Below are positions 53,671 through 62,742 of a stretch of DNA of 64,000 nt, one piece after another (position 1 is the first letter of the stretch; every line of letters begins with the position of its first letter). The stretch covers positions 638,501 to 702,500 of the forward strand of contig NZ_CP089981.1 in NCBI RefSeq assembly GCF_021389975.1, given 5' to 3'. The notes beneath the pieces were generated by a model. That model saw only the letters and a list, made by a program, of their open reading frames with translations, was not told where the DNA came from and searched no databases. Source of the stretch: Fulvivirga ulvae (GTDB taxonomy: Bacteria > Bacteroidota > Bacteroidia > Cytophagales > Cyclobacteriaceae). Both the position numbers and the translations under genes were made by a program.

Positions 53671-53856
53671 CTAATATTTCTGCAATTCCTGGAATAGCAA
53701 TTCCAGTTCTCCTCTTGATTTTCTAAGCTTACTGGATAGCTGGTTTAGCATACTCTCTTTTTCACCCTCTTTAAAAGCAAAATCGTCATCAGTGAGAAAT
53801 GGAAATCTCCATTTTAGCATCACTTTTTGTTCTCTCCAGCTCCTCAAAATATCCAT
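53671..53856 (-). CDS. CsbD-like small stress protein
   Basis: The start is the ATG at 53856 (MDILRSWREQ), giving 61 residues; a longer frame from 53904 begins inside the next gene. LRSWREQKVMLKWRFPFLTDDDFAFKEGEKESMLNQLSSKLRKSRGELELLF follows the CsbD layout: a Trp-x-x-x-K helix, then LTDDDFAF, a Gly-rich turn, and an amphipathic helix. CsbD proteins are abundant general-stress proteins of unknown mechanism. It is followed upstream on the same strand by a glycine-zipper membrane protein, forming a small stress cluster. Confidence 0.75.
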   Translation of the reverse strand: MDILRSWREQKVMLKWRFPFLTDDDFAFKEGEKESMLNQLSSKLRKSRGELELLFQELQKY

Positions 53857-53869
53857 AGTTCTTTCCTGT

Positions 53870-54355
53870 TTATTTAGGCAATGTTTTCCAGCCAGACCGC
53901 ACAAAGAACTGTTTGTCTCTTTCGTTCTTTGGCTGAAAGCTTAACAAAGTATCTCCTGCTAAAAGTACAGGCTTCTGCTTCTCCATAAGGAGGTCTAATT
54001 GCGGTGCTATTAAAAAGCCAAGTGTACCGCCCCAGATCGCCCCAATTGCCATGCTAAACAACACTGACAGGAGTAGGTTAACTTGCAACAAGCTTTGGCT
54101 AAATGCGAAGAAGATTAAAACTAAAGCTCCTGCTGAGAGACCCAGCGCAATTGCCCCCACTTTCAACCCAAATAGCGATTTAAGGAAAAACAGCCCGTCA
54201 GGGTTATATTGCTTAATGACCACCTCCTTTTTTGAATACCCATGCCTGTTAAGATTTCTTAAGGCACCGTCAGATGATTCCCGGCTGTGGAATATTGCGT
54301 AGATCACCTTCAAATTAGAAGTAATTACTGTTGCGTTGTTCATATACTTTTCCAT
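53870..54355 (-). CDS. general-stress membrane protein with two TM helices
   Basis: The 161-residue protein has an N-terminal ferredoxin-like segment (VIYAIFHSRESSDGALRNLNRHGYSKKEVVIKQY) as in YsnF/GsiB-type or DUF1269-like stress proteins. Two glycine-rich hydrophobic hairpin helices follow (FGLKVGAIALGLSAGALVLIFFAF and LLSVLFSMAIGAIWGGTLGFLIA) with a short polar C-terminus. It is an inner-membrane protein in a cluster with a CsbD-like and a PRC-barrel gene. An ATG 12 bases later (MNNATV) is an alternative start. Confidence 0.7.
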   Translation of the reverse strand: MEKYMNNATVITSNLKVIYAIFHSRESSDGALRNLNRHGYSKKEVVIKQYNPDGLFFLKSLFGLKVGAIALGLSAGALVLIFFAFSQSLLQVNLLLSVLFSMAIGAIWGGTLGFLIAPQLDLLMEKQKPVLLAGDTLLSFQPKNERDKQFFVRSGWKTLPK

Positions 54356-54405
54356 GATCGTAATTTTATATCAACTGCGTGTTTAGCATGCATATACTAC
54401 GAGCT

Positions 54406-54828
54406 TCAATAGGAACTCCCCGTGTTTGGCCCCATGAACCCTCCCCAGTATGAATTTGCACTAGAGTACGCATGTCTGTTTGTCATTGGCCAGTGATTCT
54501 TGTCAAACCCGGGAGCCTTCTTGATAATCTCCGGATCCTGATCCAATGTAAAGCTCTGGTTTATGGTGTCTACTTTAACGAGTGAGTATGGAAAGGCAAA
54601 ATATCTATCACCTATGCCAAAAAAGCCGCCCAACTCGATTACAAAGTATTCTATTTTACCTGTGCTCAGTTCAATCATCACATCCTTGACCTTGCCCAAA
54701 TATTTTCCGCTGGTGTTGTTTACCTTTCCCCCTATCATTGAAGAACAGGCTAACAATTTTAAAGGAAGGTTAGGTTGTGAACCCCCATGATTCTTTCCTG
54801 TAGAATTGTCCTCATTATAATTTTTCAT
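54406..54828 (-). CDS. PRC-barrel domain protein
   Basis: The 140-residue protein has a PRC-barrel domain at ~25-105: LPLKLLACSSMIGGKVNNTSGKYLGKVKDVMIELSTGKIEYFVIELGGFFGIGDRYFAFPYSLVKVD. It has a polar N-terminus and a disordered Asn/Ser/Gly-rich tail. PRC-barrel proteins of this size are common in stress clusters of soil and marine bacteria, next to CsbD and membrane stress proteins, as here. The binding partner is unknown. Confidence 0.88.
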   Translation of the reverse strand: MKNYNEDNSTGKNHGGSQPNLPLKLLACSSMIGGKVNNTSGKYLGKVKDVMIELSTGKIEYFVIELGGFFGIGDRYFAFPYSLVKVDTINQSFTLDQDPEIIKKAPGFDKNHWPMTNRHAYSSANSYWGGFMGPNTGSSY

Positions 54829-55012
54829 AATTATGGTCTTTAGTGTAAATGTCGCTGTATGAAGTGATTAAAACGTTACATACGGCAAACCAGAAGTTAC
54901 ATATGTTACTGATTTATAGATTTTTTCTGTCGCTTGACGTTACCATAGGTACGTAAGCCTGTCTAGGCAAGGAAAAACAGTTTACGAAATCACCTTTAAC
55001 TTCTACCTGGCC

Positions 55013-55273
55013 ATGAACAAAAAAGTAATTTTAGCGATGGGGCTACCAATGGTACTGAAAAGCCGTACCGGACAAAGGGCTACTATAGAACTCAACGGCC
55101 GTGGATTTGTGGTATGCAGGTATCATCCTGATAATCAAGTATATTTGAGTGATGCAAAACTAAACGGCTGGTATCTGGAAAATCCCTACAAGCGATTGTT
55201 GTACAGGCTTAGAATGACCCTGAGAAATAAATCAGAAATACTGAATTTATTTTTATTTAAGCATTTCCCATAA
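55013..55273 (+). CDS. small hypothetical protein
   Basis: The 86-residue protein has a short hydrophobic N-terminal patch (KVILAMGLPMVLKS), a central TGQRATIELNGRGFVVCRYHPDNQVYLSDAKLNGWYLENP segment that looks like a small beta unit, and a basic C-terminal helix (YKRLLYRLRMTLRNKSEILNLFLFKHF). It has no recognised family. Short repeats of GTTAC in the upstream gap could be regulatory. It may be a stress-cluster member. Confidence 0.45.
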   Translation: MNKKVILAMGLPMVLKSRTGQRATIELNGRGFVVCRYHPDNQVYLSDAKLNGWYLENPYKRLLYRLRMTLRNKSEILNLFLFKHFP

Positions 55274-55626
55274 CGTTTCATTCAAAATGAATGGTGACTA
55301 AAGTAAATTACTTTAGGCGATAACAGCTCCTTGCCCGGGCAACTGGTGCAAGGTCCACTTGAAGAACAGGGTTGTTCTCCATGGCGCTTCTTTTGGAGGT
55401 AACATTTAATTATAAGAACTTATATGATAGCCTGCTCGTTACTTTATTACATATTGTTTTCAAATTACTTCCTTCCTAAAAAATCGAATAATTTCTTAAG
55501 CAAAAGGTAAATGGAGAACCTGAATCAGGTGACATATCCAATTAATAAGGATCGAAACATTTAAATATTAATCTTATCAAAAAACTAAAATTTTCTAAAA
55601 ACAACGGCTCTGATTTTTCAACAGTT
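55274..55626. other. intergenic stretch with two adjacent palindromes
   Basis: CATTCAAAATGAATG (55280-55294) and CTAAAGTAAATTACTTTAG (55298-55316, perfect 9-base arms) follow the small gene. The rest is AT-rich with no gene. The coding frame of the desaturase continues upstream of its first standard start, to 55567. Confidence 0.5.
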
Positions 55627-56667
55627 TTGAATAGTAGAGTGAGTGATTATTTTAAATTGAATAATCTGAGCCGATACGGAAATGCCAGCATGACGCTTAA
55701 GACAGTGCTTATGTTATCACTATTTTTTATACCGCTAATTATCTTAAGCTTTGGGGTAATCACCCATGTAGCGTTACTTTTTATGTTATATATATTGAGT
55801 GGGATAGGCATGGCAGGAATAGGTATGGGGGTCATGCACGATGCTATACATGGCTCGTATTCAAAAAATAAAAGGGTGAACAAGGTGATGGGCTTTACCA
55901 TGAACCTTATAGGTGCTAACTCGACCGTTTGGAAGATCCAGCACAATGTATTACATCATACCTATACGAATATAGAGCAAGCTGATGATGATATCAATAC
56001 CCCCCTTTTTCTTAGATTTTCACCACACGCAAAGCACTACTGGCTACACCGGTTTCAATATATATATGTCTGGTTTTTTTATGGACTTTCCACCATATCC
56101 TGGATTACCATGAAAGATTTTGTAAGGATTACCCGCTACAAAAATCTGGGCCTTCTTGACAAAAATAAGGTGTTTGGAAAAGAAGTTGTAAAGCTCGTAG
56201 GTTGGAAGCTGTTATATTATTCTTATGCATTAATACTGCCGTTGATCATGGTACCCTTGAGCGCCTGGATAATTATATTGGGTTTTATTACTATGCATTT
56301 TATCACTGGCCTTTTAATAAGTGTTGTTTTTCAAACCGCGCATGTTATGCCCAATACGGATTTCCCCCTGCCTGATAAAAATGGGCTGTTGGATAAAAAC
56401 TGGACACTGCATCAGATGGCTACAACTACTAATTATGCCCCGGGCAGCAGATTGTTTTCATGGCTGATTGGCGGGTTGAATTATCAGGTAGAACATCATT
56501 TGCTACCGAATGTTTGTCATGTGCATTACCGGCAATTATCAAAGATTGTAAAATCTACTGCTGAGGAGTATGGCATTCCTTATCATACCAAAAGAACCTT
56601 TTTTGACGCAATTGTAAGTCATATACGAATGCTTCGGCAATTGGGCAGGGTCAACCCCATCTCCTGA
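55627..56667 (+). CDS. membrane fatty-acid desaturase (acyl-CoA/linoleoyl-type)
   Basis: The 346-residue membrane protein carries the three His boxes: GVMHDAIHGS (71-75), KIQHNVLHHTYTN (106-111) and YQVEHHLLPN (~287-291), the last in the Gln-x-x-His-His form of front-end desaturases. Hydrophobic pairs of helices surround them. The only standard start is a TTG at 55627, but the frame before it still reads KFSKNNGSDFSTV, a typical N-terminal signature of this family, back to a stop at about 55550. The true start may be an ATT at 55567. The enzyme inserts cis double bonds into acyl chains, probably for membrane fluidity. Confidence 0.92.
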   Translation: MNSRVSDYFKLNNLSRYGNASMTLKTVLMLSLFFIPLIILSFGVITHVALLFMLYILSGIGMAGIGMGVMHDAIHGSYSKNKRVNKVMGFTMNLIGANSTVWKIQHNVLHHTYTNIEQADDDINTPLFLRFSPHAKHYWLHRFQYIYVWFFYGLSTISWITMKDFVRITRYKNLGLLDKNKVFGKEVVKLVGWKLLYYSYALILPLIMVPLSAWIIILGFITMHFITGLLISVVFQTAHVMPNTDFPLPDKNGLLDKNWTLHQMATTTNYAPGSRLFSWLIGGLNYQVEHHLLPNVCHVHYRQLSKIVKSTAEEYGIPYHTKRTFFDAIVSHIRMLRQLGRVNPIS

Positions 56668-56734
56668 TTTTGTTGCCGGTCAGCCCCCTCTGGGATATAC
56701 TTTATTTTTCTTTCCCGCTAGTAGGCCTGCCGTT

Positions 56735-57406
56735 TCAACTCTCCTGATCAGCAGACCGGATGGATTGAAAGAGGAAAACCCAGTGAAAGGCTATTCCAAT
56801 CAATACGGCAACATGAAAAAGCTCATGCGCCTCAAAGTAGCCAGGGAGTAAGATCGGGTATTGCATCCAGTCTATAACCGCCCCTATGGTATAAGCCAAT
56901 CCACCATAAAGTAAATATTTAAATGATGTGGCTCCTTTTAATTTCCAAATACCAATGATAGAAACCAGACCAAGCCACCCAAAGACAAGGTAAACTATGT
57001 GAGTTGTATATTTTGGCAGCTCATTGAAATATATTGATCCAAATGTAATGCCGAGAGCAGCTATTACCAGAGCTATAATGGTGATACCCCATTTCATAAA
57101 ACCGGAAAACAAAACGAGATGAACGGAAATAAGGGTACCTGCAATAAGGATAAATATTCCGGCATGATCAAGTATTCTCAACACATATCGAGCAGTAAAC
57201 TCTCTTGATATCATGTGGTACACACCGCTCATGGACAGAAGGAAAATACAGGAAAACCCGTAAATGATAATTGGAACAGGGTACCTTCTGCCTATCCCTC
57301 CTCTCCTGAAAAGGTAGACTAGCAAAATACCTACGGCCAGGGCTCCAAACAAGTGAGTCCATGAGTCAACAGGGTCTTCAAAGCCTAGAATTTGGTTTGT
57401 TTTCAT
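56735..57406 (-). CDS. hemolysin III / PAQR family membrane protein
   Basis: The 223-residue protein has seven TM helices with the PAQR/HlyIII layout: DSWTHLFGALAVGILLVYLF at the start, SGVYHMISREFTARYVLRILDHAGIFILIAGT for the metal-site His and Asp, and FEAHELFHVAVLIGIAFHWVF near the end with the His pair. Family members bind zinc and act in membrane lipid homeostasis. It is convergent with the desaturase gene, so the two may share a membrane-fluidity theme. Confidence 0.9.
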   Translation of the reverse strand: MKTNQILGFEDPVDSWTHLFGALAVGILLVYLFRRGGIGRRYPVPIIIYGFSCIFLLSMSGVYHMISREFTARYVLRILDHAGIFILIAGTLISVHLVLFSGFMKWGITIIALVIAALGITFGSIYFNELPKYTTHIVYLVFGWLGLVSIIGIWKLKGATSFKYLLYGGLAYTIGAVIDWMQYPILLPGYFEAHELFHVAVLIGIAFHWVFLFQSIRSADQES

Positions 57407-57718
57407 CGTATAATAATAAATTTAGTGAACAATAAAACGTAAAATGAAGATTCCGGATCTACCAGATATTAAACCAAAGAAAGAGAAATCTGTTTATCGT
57501 GGTTAGGCCATAACCATTGCTCCAAAAAAAGATCCTTTCAGGAGGCTTACTTCCCCATTTTAACCAATAATACGTGAAATGTGTAACAAACACCGGTTAC
57601 TATGTAAGACTAAATCGTTCGGCATGGGTGACCTTTGTATTTGGTGACTTGCAGAACAGGCATTAAGGCTAAAATCTGCCCGGATCATCATGAAGGACAA
57701 TTTTAAATAAAACCAACT
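57407..57718. other. intergenic stretch without a gene
   Basis: This is 312 bases between divergent genes. A short inverted pair TGGTTA/TAACCA (TGGTTAGGCCATAACCA) is the only structure; nothing else is recognised. Confidence 0.4.
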
Positions 57719-59242
57719 ATGAAAAAGAATATATTACAATCAATCGGGACCTTGGTTGCCGCTTTGCTTTTCAACGGCAATATAATTGGCCAGCAACTGC
57801 AAACATCGATGTTCGATGACGTGAATAAGGTAATGTTATCTGCCACTACAGCGCAGGCCGACGTATTATCACCAAAGACCTACCGTGAGGGAATGGAGGC
57901 TTACCGGCAAGCCATGGATGACTATAGTAAAGATGGTGAACTTTCCGAAATTAAGGAAAACATCAGCACTGCGTTTAACAAGTTTTCTGAATCTATAGAG
58001 AATTCCAAAGTAAGTGCGGTTATGTTTTCAGGGGCATTATCAGCAAGAAATGACGCGATAAATGCTGAAGCGGGTCAGTTTAGCAAAAGAATGTGGGCTG
58101 AAGCTGAAGAAGAAATGAAGCAGGCCGCGGTAGAACTCGAAAAAGGTGACGCACATGATGCTAAAGAGAAAGCAAAAAGTGCTTCGGGATTATATAGAAA
58201 AGCGGAACTTGAATCTATCAAAGCCAATTATTTGACACGTGCCAAGGAACTTTTAGAAAAGGCCGATGATGAAAAGGCCTATAAATTAGCTCCTAAAACT
58301 TTTAATGAGGCTAAATTGCTGATCAATAATGCTGAAAAAGCACTTGCGGAGAACCGGTATGATACGGATGAGACCAGACATTTAGCCAAAGAAGCAGAGT
58401 ATAAAGCATCTCTGGCCATGCACATTGCAAAACAGAAAAAATCCCTGGATGAGTTGGACTACGAAACAGAAGATTACCTCCTGATGATGTATAAGCCTAT
58501 TAGTACCATCGGTGAAGGCCTCGGAATTGACATGAAGTTTGATCAGGGTGTCGATGCTCCTGTGACCCAAATTATAGCCAGTATCAATAAAGATGAGGCC
58601 AGAATGGTGAATTTGGAAGGCGACCTGTATGAATCCAGGGCAAAAAACAATATTTTATCAGAAATGCTCAGTGAGCAGCGCAAAATTCAGGAAACTATGA
58701 ACGGCCAGCAATTGCAGGATGCACAGGATGCGATGAAAAAACAGCAGGCCCTGCAGGCAAAAATAGATAGAGCGGAAGATATTGATTCCAAGTTTGATCA
58801 GATCCAGCGTATTTTCACCCAGGATGAAGCCCAGGTTTTTCGTCAAAAAGATGATGTTATCATACGGTTGACAGGTGTGAATTTTGATGTAGGAAAAGCT
58901 CAGATTAAACAGGTGGATTATGCCGTATTAGCTAAGCTTGAAAGGGCTGTTAAAATTTTTAAGAACGCGGATATCGTCATAGAAGGCCATACCGACTCGC
59001 AGGGAAGTGATGATGCCAACCTTAACTTATCCCTTGAGCGCGCAGATGCTGTACTCAGCTACATGAAGGCGAATATTGACATTGATTCTTCTCACTTTAG
59101 CACTACCGGTTTTGGTGAAAGCAAGCCTTTGGCCAATAATGAAACTGCCACAGGAAGAGCTCAAAATAGAAGAATTGATATTGTAATCCGGCCATTTAGC
59201 TGGGAGACCTTGACCAGTTATATCAAGTTAGATGACGATTGA
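57719..59242 (+). CDS. OmpA family protein with long coiled-coil region
   Basis: The 507-residue protein has a signal peptide (MKKNILQSIGTLVAALLFNGNIIGQ). The N-terminal helical region has DUF4398-like segments (TYREGMEAYRQAMDDYS, AEAEEEMKQAAVELEKGDAHDAKEKAKSASGLYRKAELES). A coiled coil follows (ARMVNLEGDLYESRAKNNILSEMLSEQRKIQETMNGQQLQDAQDAMKKQQALQAKI), and then the OmpA domain: NFDVGKAQIKQVDYAVL, IVIEGHTDSQGSDDANLNLSLERADAVLSYM, GFGESKPLANNETATGRAQNRRIDIVI. It links the outer membrane to peptidoglycan. A terminator follows. Confidence 0.92.
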   Translation: MKKNILQSIGTLVAALLFNGNIIGQQLQTSMFDDVNKVMLSATTAQADVLSPKTYREGMEAYRQAMDDYSKDGELSEIKENISTAFNKFSESIENSKVSAVMFSGALSARNDAINAEAGQFSKRMWAEAEEEMKQAAVELEKGDAHDAKEKAKSASGLYRKAELESIKANYLTRAKELLEKADDEKAYKLAPKTFNEAKLLINNAEKALAENRYDTDETRHLAKEAEYKASLAMHIAKQKKSLDELDYETEDYLLMMYKPISTIGEGLGIDMKFDQGVDAPVTQIIASINKDEARMVNLEGDLYESRAKNNILSEMLSEQRKIQETMNGQQLQDAQDAMKKQQALQAKIDRAEDIDSKFDQIQRIFTQDEAQVFRQKDDVIIRLTGVNFDVGKAQIKQVDYAVLAKLERAVKIFKNADIVIEGHTDSQGSDDANLNLSLERADAVLSYMKANIDIDSSHFSTTGFGESKPLANNETATGRAQNRRIDIVIRPFSWETLTSYIKLDDD

Positions 59243-59278
59243 TCTCACCTGTTAATTAGTTCCATTCAACAACCAGTG

Positions 59279-59317
59279 AAAAGAACCAAAGCAATTCTGT
59301 CTTTGGTTCTTTTTTTA
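59279..59317 (+). terminator. rho-independent terminator
   Basis: AAAAGAACCAAAG and CTTTGGTTCTTTT form a perfect 13-base stem with a 9-base loop and T-run, 37 bases after the OmpA gene. Confidence 0.9.
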
Positions 59318-59467
59318 TTGTAGCAAGCGTAAAAGCTGAAGGGTCGCTGTGGCTCAAAGAGCCGGATCGGTTAAGTTTTTTTTGCATGTTACCGGTTGAA
59401 GAAAGGGCAGGACCTTAATAAAACGTTTCATCTTTGATCGGTCATCATACTTGGTTAATAATTGTTG

Positions 59468-60931
59468 CTATGTGATATTCAAGCTAATACGTGCCTGCTC
59501 GACGCCCTGTTTGTTTTCAGATAGTATAATAAGAGTATCACCTGCTTCCAGTACAGTCGTCCCATTCGGTGTGAGGAATTTTCCTTTTCTTTTTATCATG
59601 GCAATAATAGCGGTTTTGGGGAAATCCAGTTCTACTATCTTTTTGCCCACAGTAGAGTTCTGGCCCGGAAGACTGATTTCAGTTATTTCCGACTTTGCTC
59701 CCTCAGCCAGAAAAAGGTCAATAGGTGTTTTAGGTTTTGCTTTCTGTGGCAGTGCCACATGCAGCCATTTGGCAACTATCGATAGCGTTGTGCCCTGTGT
59801 CAGTATAGAGGTTACGGATACAAAAAAGACAATGTTAAAGATGGTATCCGCTTTTTCTATACCGGCGATTAACGGGTAAGTAGCAAAAACGATGGGGACA
59901 GCTCCGCGCAGGCCTGCCCATGAAATATACCACCTTCGTCTCATTTTCATTTTGAAGGGTAGTAAACTCAGCAGTACACTTACAGGCCTTGCCACTACGA
60001 GTAAAAAAAGTGAAATTATCAGTCCTATACCCATCAGCGGCACTACTTCCCCGGGAAACACCAGAAGACCGAGTGTAAGGAACATAACGATCTGCATCAA
60101 CCAGGCAAGCCCGTCAAACATTTTCATAATTGACTTTTTGTGGATCAGGTCTTGGTTGCCCAAGTATACAGCACAAAGATAAACAGCTAAAAAACCATTC
60201 CCATTAAGCAGGTCTGTTGCTGAAAAAGTAATAAACATTAGCGCTATGACAAGAACAATATACAGCCCTTCAAAATCGAGGCGGATCCGGTTAATGGCAT
60301 ATTTGCTTACCTTGCCGAAAAGCAACCCGGCAAGTGCTCCTATTATCATTTGCTGAAGTAGAAAGGGTATGATGGAAAGCAGGTTCTGATCCTGATCAAC
60401 CACAAGCCCGAGAAATGCTATCGTCAACACATAAGCCATAGGGTCGTTACTACCACTTTCCAACTCCAGGGCAGGCCTTAAATTGGCCTTTAGGGCTAAA
60501 CTTTTTGATCGCAGAATTGAAAATACAGCCGCAGCATCAGTAGAAGAAACAATGGCTCCCAACAGCAGCCCTTCATAAATGGTAAAATCTGTAATGGCCC
60601 ATACAAATGTACCCAGTGATAATGCGGTGAGTAGTACTCCCAGGGTAGATAATGCCACTCCTTGCCACAACACCGGCCTAATGGCAAGCCAGCTTGTGTC
60701 CAAACCTCCCGAAAAAAGTATGAAATTTAAAGCAATTATGCCTATAAACTGGGCCAATCCCGGGTCATCGAAAACTATTCCTCCCAGACCGTCAGAACCT
60801 GCCAGCATGCCTATAGATAAAAACAGGATAAGGGTAGGTACACCAAACTTATAGGAAGTTTTGCCGGCTACTACGCTGATGAGAAGCAATACTGATCCTA
60901 CAAAAAGTATATTGCCGATTTCTAAATGCAT
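59468..60931 (-). CDS. potassium/proton antiporter (CvrA/NhaP2-like)
   Basis: The 487-residue protein has ~12 TM helices of the CPA1 antiporter family: LILFLSIGMLAGSDGLGG, NFILFSGGLDTSWLAIRPVLWQG, GAIVSSTDAAAVFSILRSKSLALK with the ion-site Asp, LELESGSNDPMAYVLTIAFLGLV with the Asn-Asp pair, and SWAGLRGAVPIVFATYPL. A C-terminal TrkA_C-like regulatory domain follows (EITEISLPGQNSTVGKKIVELDFPKTAIIAMIKRKGKFLTPNGTTVLEAGDTLIIL). This N-to-C layout matches K+/H+ antiporters used in pH and osmotic control. It is a single gene. Confidence 0.94.
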   Translation of the reverse strand: MHLEIGNILFVGSVLLLISVVAGKTSYKFGVPTLILFLSIGMLAGSDGLGGIVFDDPGLAQFIGIIALNFILFSGGLDTSWLAIRPVLWQGVALSTLGVLLTALSLGTFVWAITDFTIYEGLLLGAIVSSTDAAAVFSILRSKSLALKANLRPALELESGSNDPMAYVLTIAFLGLVVDQDQNLLSIIPFLLQQMIIGALAGLLFGKVSKYAINRIRLDFEGLYIVLVIALMFITFSATDLLNGNGFLAVYLCAVYLGNQDLIHKKSIMKMFDGLAWLMQIVMFLTLGLLVFPGEVVPLMGIGLIISLFLLVVARPVSVLLSLLPFKMKMRRRWYISWAGLRGAVPIVFATYPLIAGIEKADTIFNIVFFVSVTSILTQGTTLSIVAKWLHVALPQKAKPKTPIDLFLAEGAKSEITEISLPGQNSTVGKKIVELDFPKTAIIAMIKRKGKFLTPNGTTVLEAGDTLIILSENKQGVEQARISLNIT

Positions 60932-61171
60932 TTAATGGTAATTAATAAAAATTTGGCATCTTTCAAGCTGCTATTATAACAACAAAGTCAGTTTATTGTC
61001 TTTTACAAAATCATCTGAAACACAAGAGTACTCATTAATATCCATCCCTCATTACAAATCTTAAAATAGTAAATACTGCGGGCCGAATAATATCCGCAGA
61101 AATGAGATGCGATTTATCTATGTGATGCAACATTTTTCGGTTACATTCAAGAGATATTAAGACTGAACAAT

Positions 61172-62632
61172 ATGCGGGTTTCTGTATCCAGAAAGAGTGT
61201 GAGATTTGTTCCTGATTCAAGTAGGGTGATTGCCAGATATTTTATGAACGGTGATGACAGGACCCGAAATATGATCACGCGTGTTATGGCCATGAATGAT
61301 ATTCAGGTGAGTTTCGTTCTTGAGCAAACGCTGCGCGATTTTGCGAGCCGCCACCGGAATATTACCCGTGTATTTCTAAGACATTGTGCCAATATTCAGC
61401 ATATAATAGAAGGTATGGAATTGGACTACCAAAGTCTCTCAGAAGAGAGAAAAATGCTGATAGGTTCTTATTGTACTATGGAATACTCTATTGAATCCGC
61501 GGCTTTTTTCAATCCATCAATTATTGAGGACTTGGACCAGTCATATCTTGAAAACGGGGAGAAAAGGGTCCTCATGTCATTTCGTGCTACAGGAGAAGGA
61601 CATATCTCATCCATTGTGTTCAGAAGGGGTGTGTTGGATAAGAACAATAATCTCTCTATCATGAAAGTAGGCCGCAATATCGATACGGCTGAAGTGGTGC
61701 ATAAAAAATTGTACAACAAATCCCGGTTTGTAAAAAAACTGGGTGAAATGAACATCCCGGCCAAATACTCAGCGGCTATTATGCAGGACCTTCCGGAGAT
61801 GTTTGAATACTATGCTTTGAAGGTGGCCGTGGGTAGGGTATTGAACAATGGTGATATCAGTGCAGATCGCAGGATGGCCCTTGAAGAAATGACCTGGCTG
61901 GCGGATTCATTTTACGATGTGAAGTTCCACCATGATTCGGATATAACGGAACGGGTCATTTTTCCTGCTTCTGAAGCAGAAAGCCGGGGTATTGAAGATG
62001 CAAGGTTTGTACGCTTTACTGATGATAATAAAAAGGAAACAATATATGCCACTTATACAGCCTATAATGGGCATACCATTCTGCCCAAACTGCTTTCTAC
62101 CGAAGATTTTTACAACTTCAGGGTTATGCCACTTCATGGCGCAGGGGCCCTAAATAAAAACCTGGCCTTGTTTCCTGAGAAAATCAAAGGCAAGTATGCT
62201 ATGCTGGCCCGGATTGACGGTGTGAACAACTACCTGATGTACTCCTCCCGAACGACAGTGTGGAACAAGCCTGTTATTATTCAGGAGCCCCGGTTTCCGT
62301 GGGAATTTACGCAAATGGGCAATTGTGGCTCACCGCTACGGACAGAAGAAGGGTGGCTGGTCATTACCCATGGTGTAGGGCCTATGCGACGGTACTGTCT
62401 CGGCGTCTCACTGTTTGACCTGGAGGACCCAACAAAAGAAATAGGAAGGCTCAAGGAACCGTTACTCTCTCCAAAAGAAGATGAGCGGGATGGCTATGTA
62501 CCCAATGTGGTCTATTCCTGTGGCTCTATCATTCATAACAAGAGCCTCATACTGCCTTATGCGGTATCGGATTACTCCTCTACCTATGGCGTGGTGGATA
62601 TGGAAGAATTATTGGAGGCGTTAATTCGGTAA
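61172..62632 (+). CDS. glycoside hydrolase family 130 (mannoside phosphorylase-like)
   Basis: The 486-residue protein has a GH130 five-bladed propeller: IFPASEAESRGIEDARFVRFTDDNKKETIYATYTAYNG holds the conserved ESRGIEDARFV motif, followed by RVMPLHGAGALNKNLALFPEKIKGKYAMLARIDG. The late GWLVITHGVGPMRRYCLGVSLFDLEDPTKEIGRLKEPLLSP block and HNKSLILPYAVSDYSSTYGVVDMEEL complete it. An N-terminal extra ~150 residues are helical. GH130 enzymes phosphorolyse beta-mannosides. It is convergent with a GT4 gene and followed by another sugar-active gene, a set commonly seen together in Bacteroidota. Confidence 0.93.
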   Translation: MRVSVSRKSVRFVPDSSRVIARYFMNGDDRTRNMITRVMAMNDIQVSFVLEQTLRDFASRHRNITRVFLRHCANIQHIIEGMELDYQSLSEERKMLIGSYCTMEYSIESAAFFNPSIIEDLDQSYLENGEKRVLMSFRATGEGHISSIVFRRGVLDKNNNLSIMKVGRNIDTAEVVHKKLYNKSRFVKKLGEMNIPAKYSAAIMQDLPEMFEYYALKVAVGRVLNNGDISADRRMALEEMTWLADSFYDVKFHHDSDITERVIFPASEAESRGIEDARFVRFTDDNKKETIYATYTAYNGHTILPKLLSTEDFYNFRVMPLHGAGALNKNLALFPEKIKGKYAMLARIDGVNNYLMYSSRTTVWNKPVIIQEPRFPWEFTQMGNCGSPLRTEEGWLVITHGVGPMRRYCLGVSLFDLEDPTKEIGRLKEPLLSPKEDERDGYVPNVVYSCGSIIHNKSLILPYAVSDYSSTYGVVDMEELLEALIR

Positions 62633-62742
62633 GCGGTATTTGGCGAGCCGATGGTAAGTGTGACCGGCAGACGTAAATAGTAACGGTATTTGGGTAAACA
62701 GTAAAAGGTAAATGTTATAATCAGGGAAGTTCAAAATACCAT

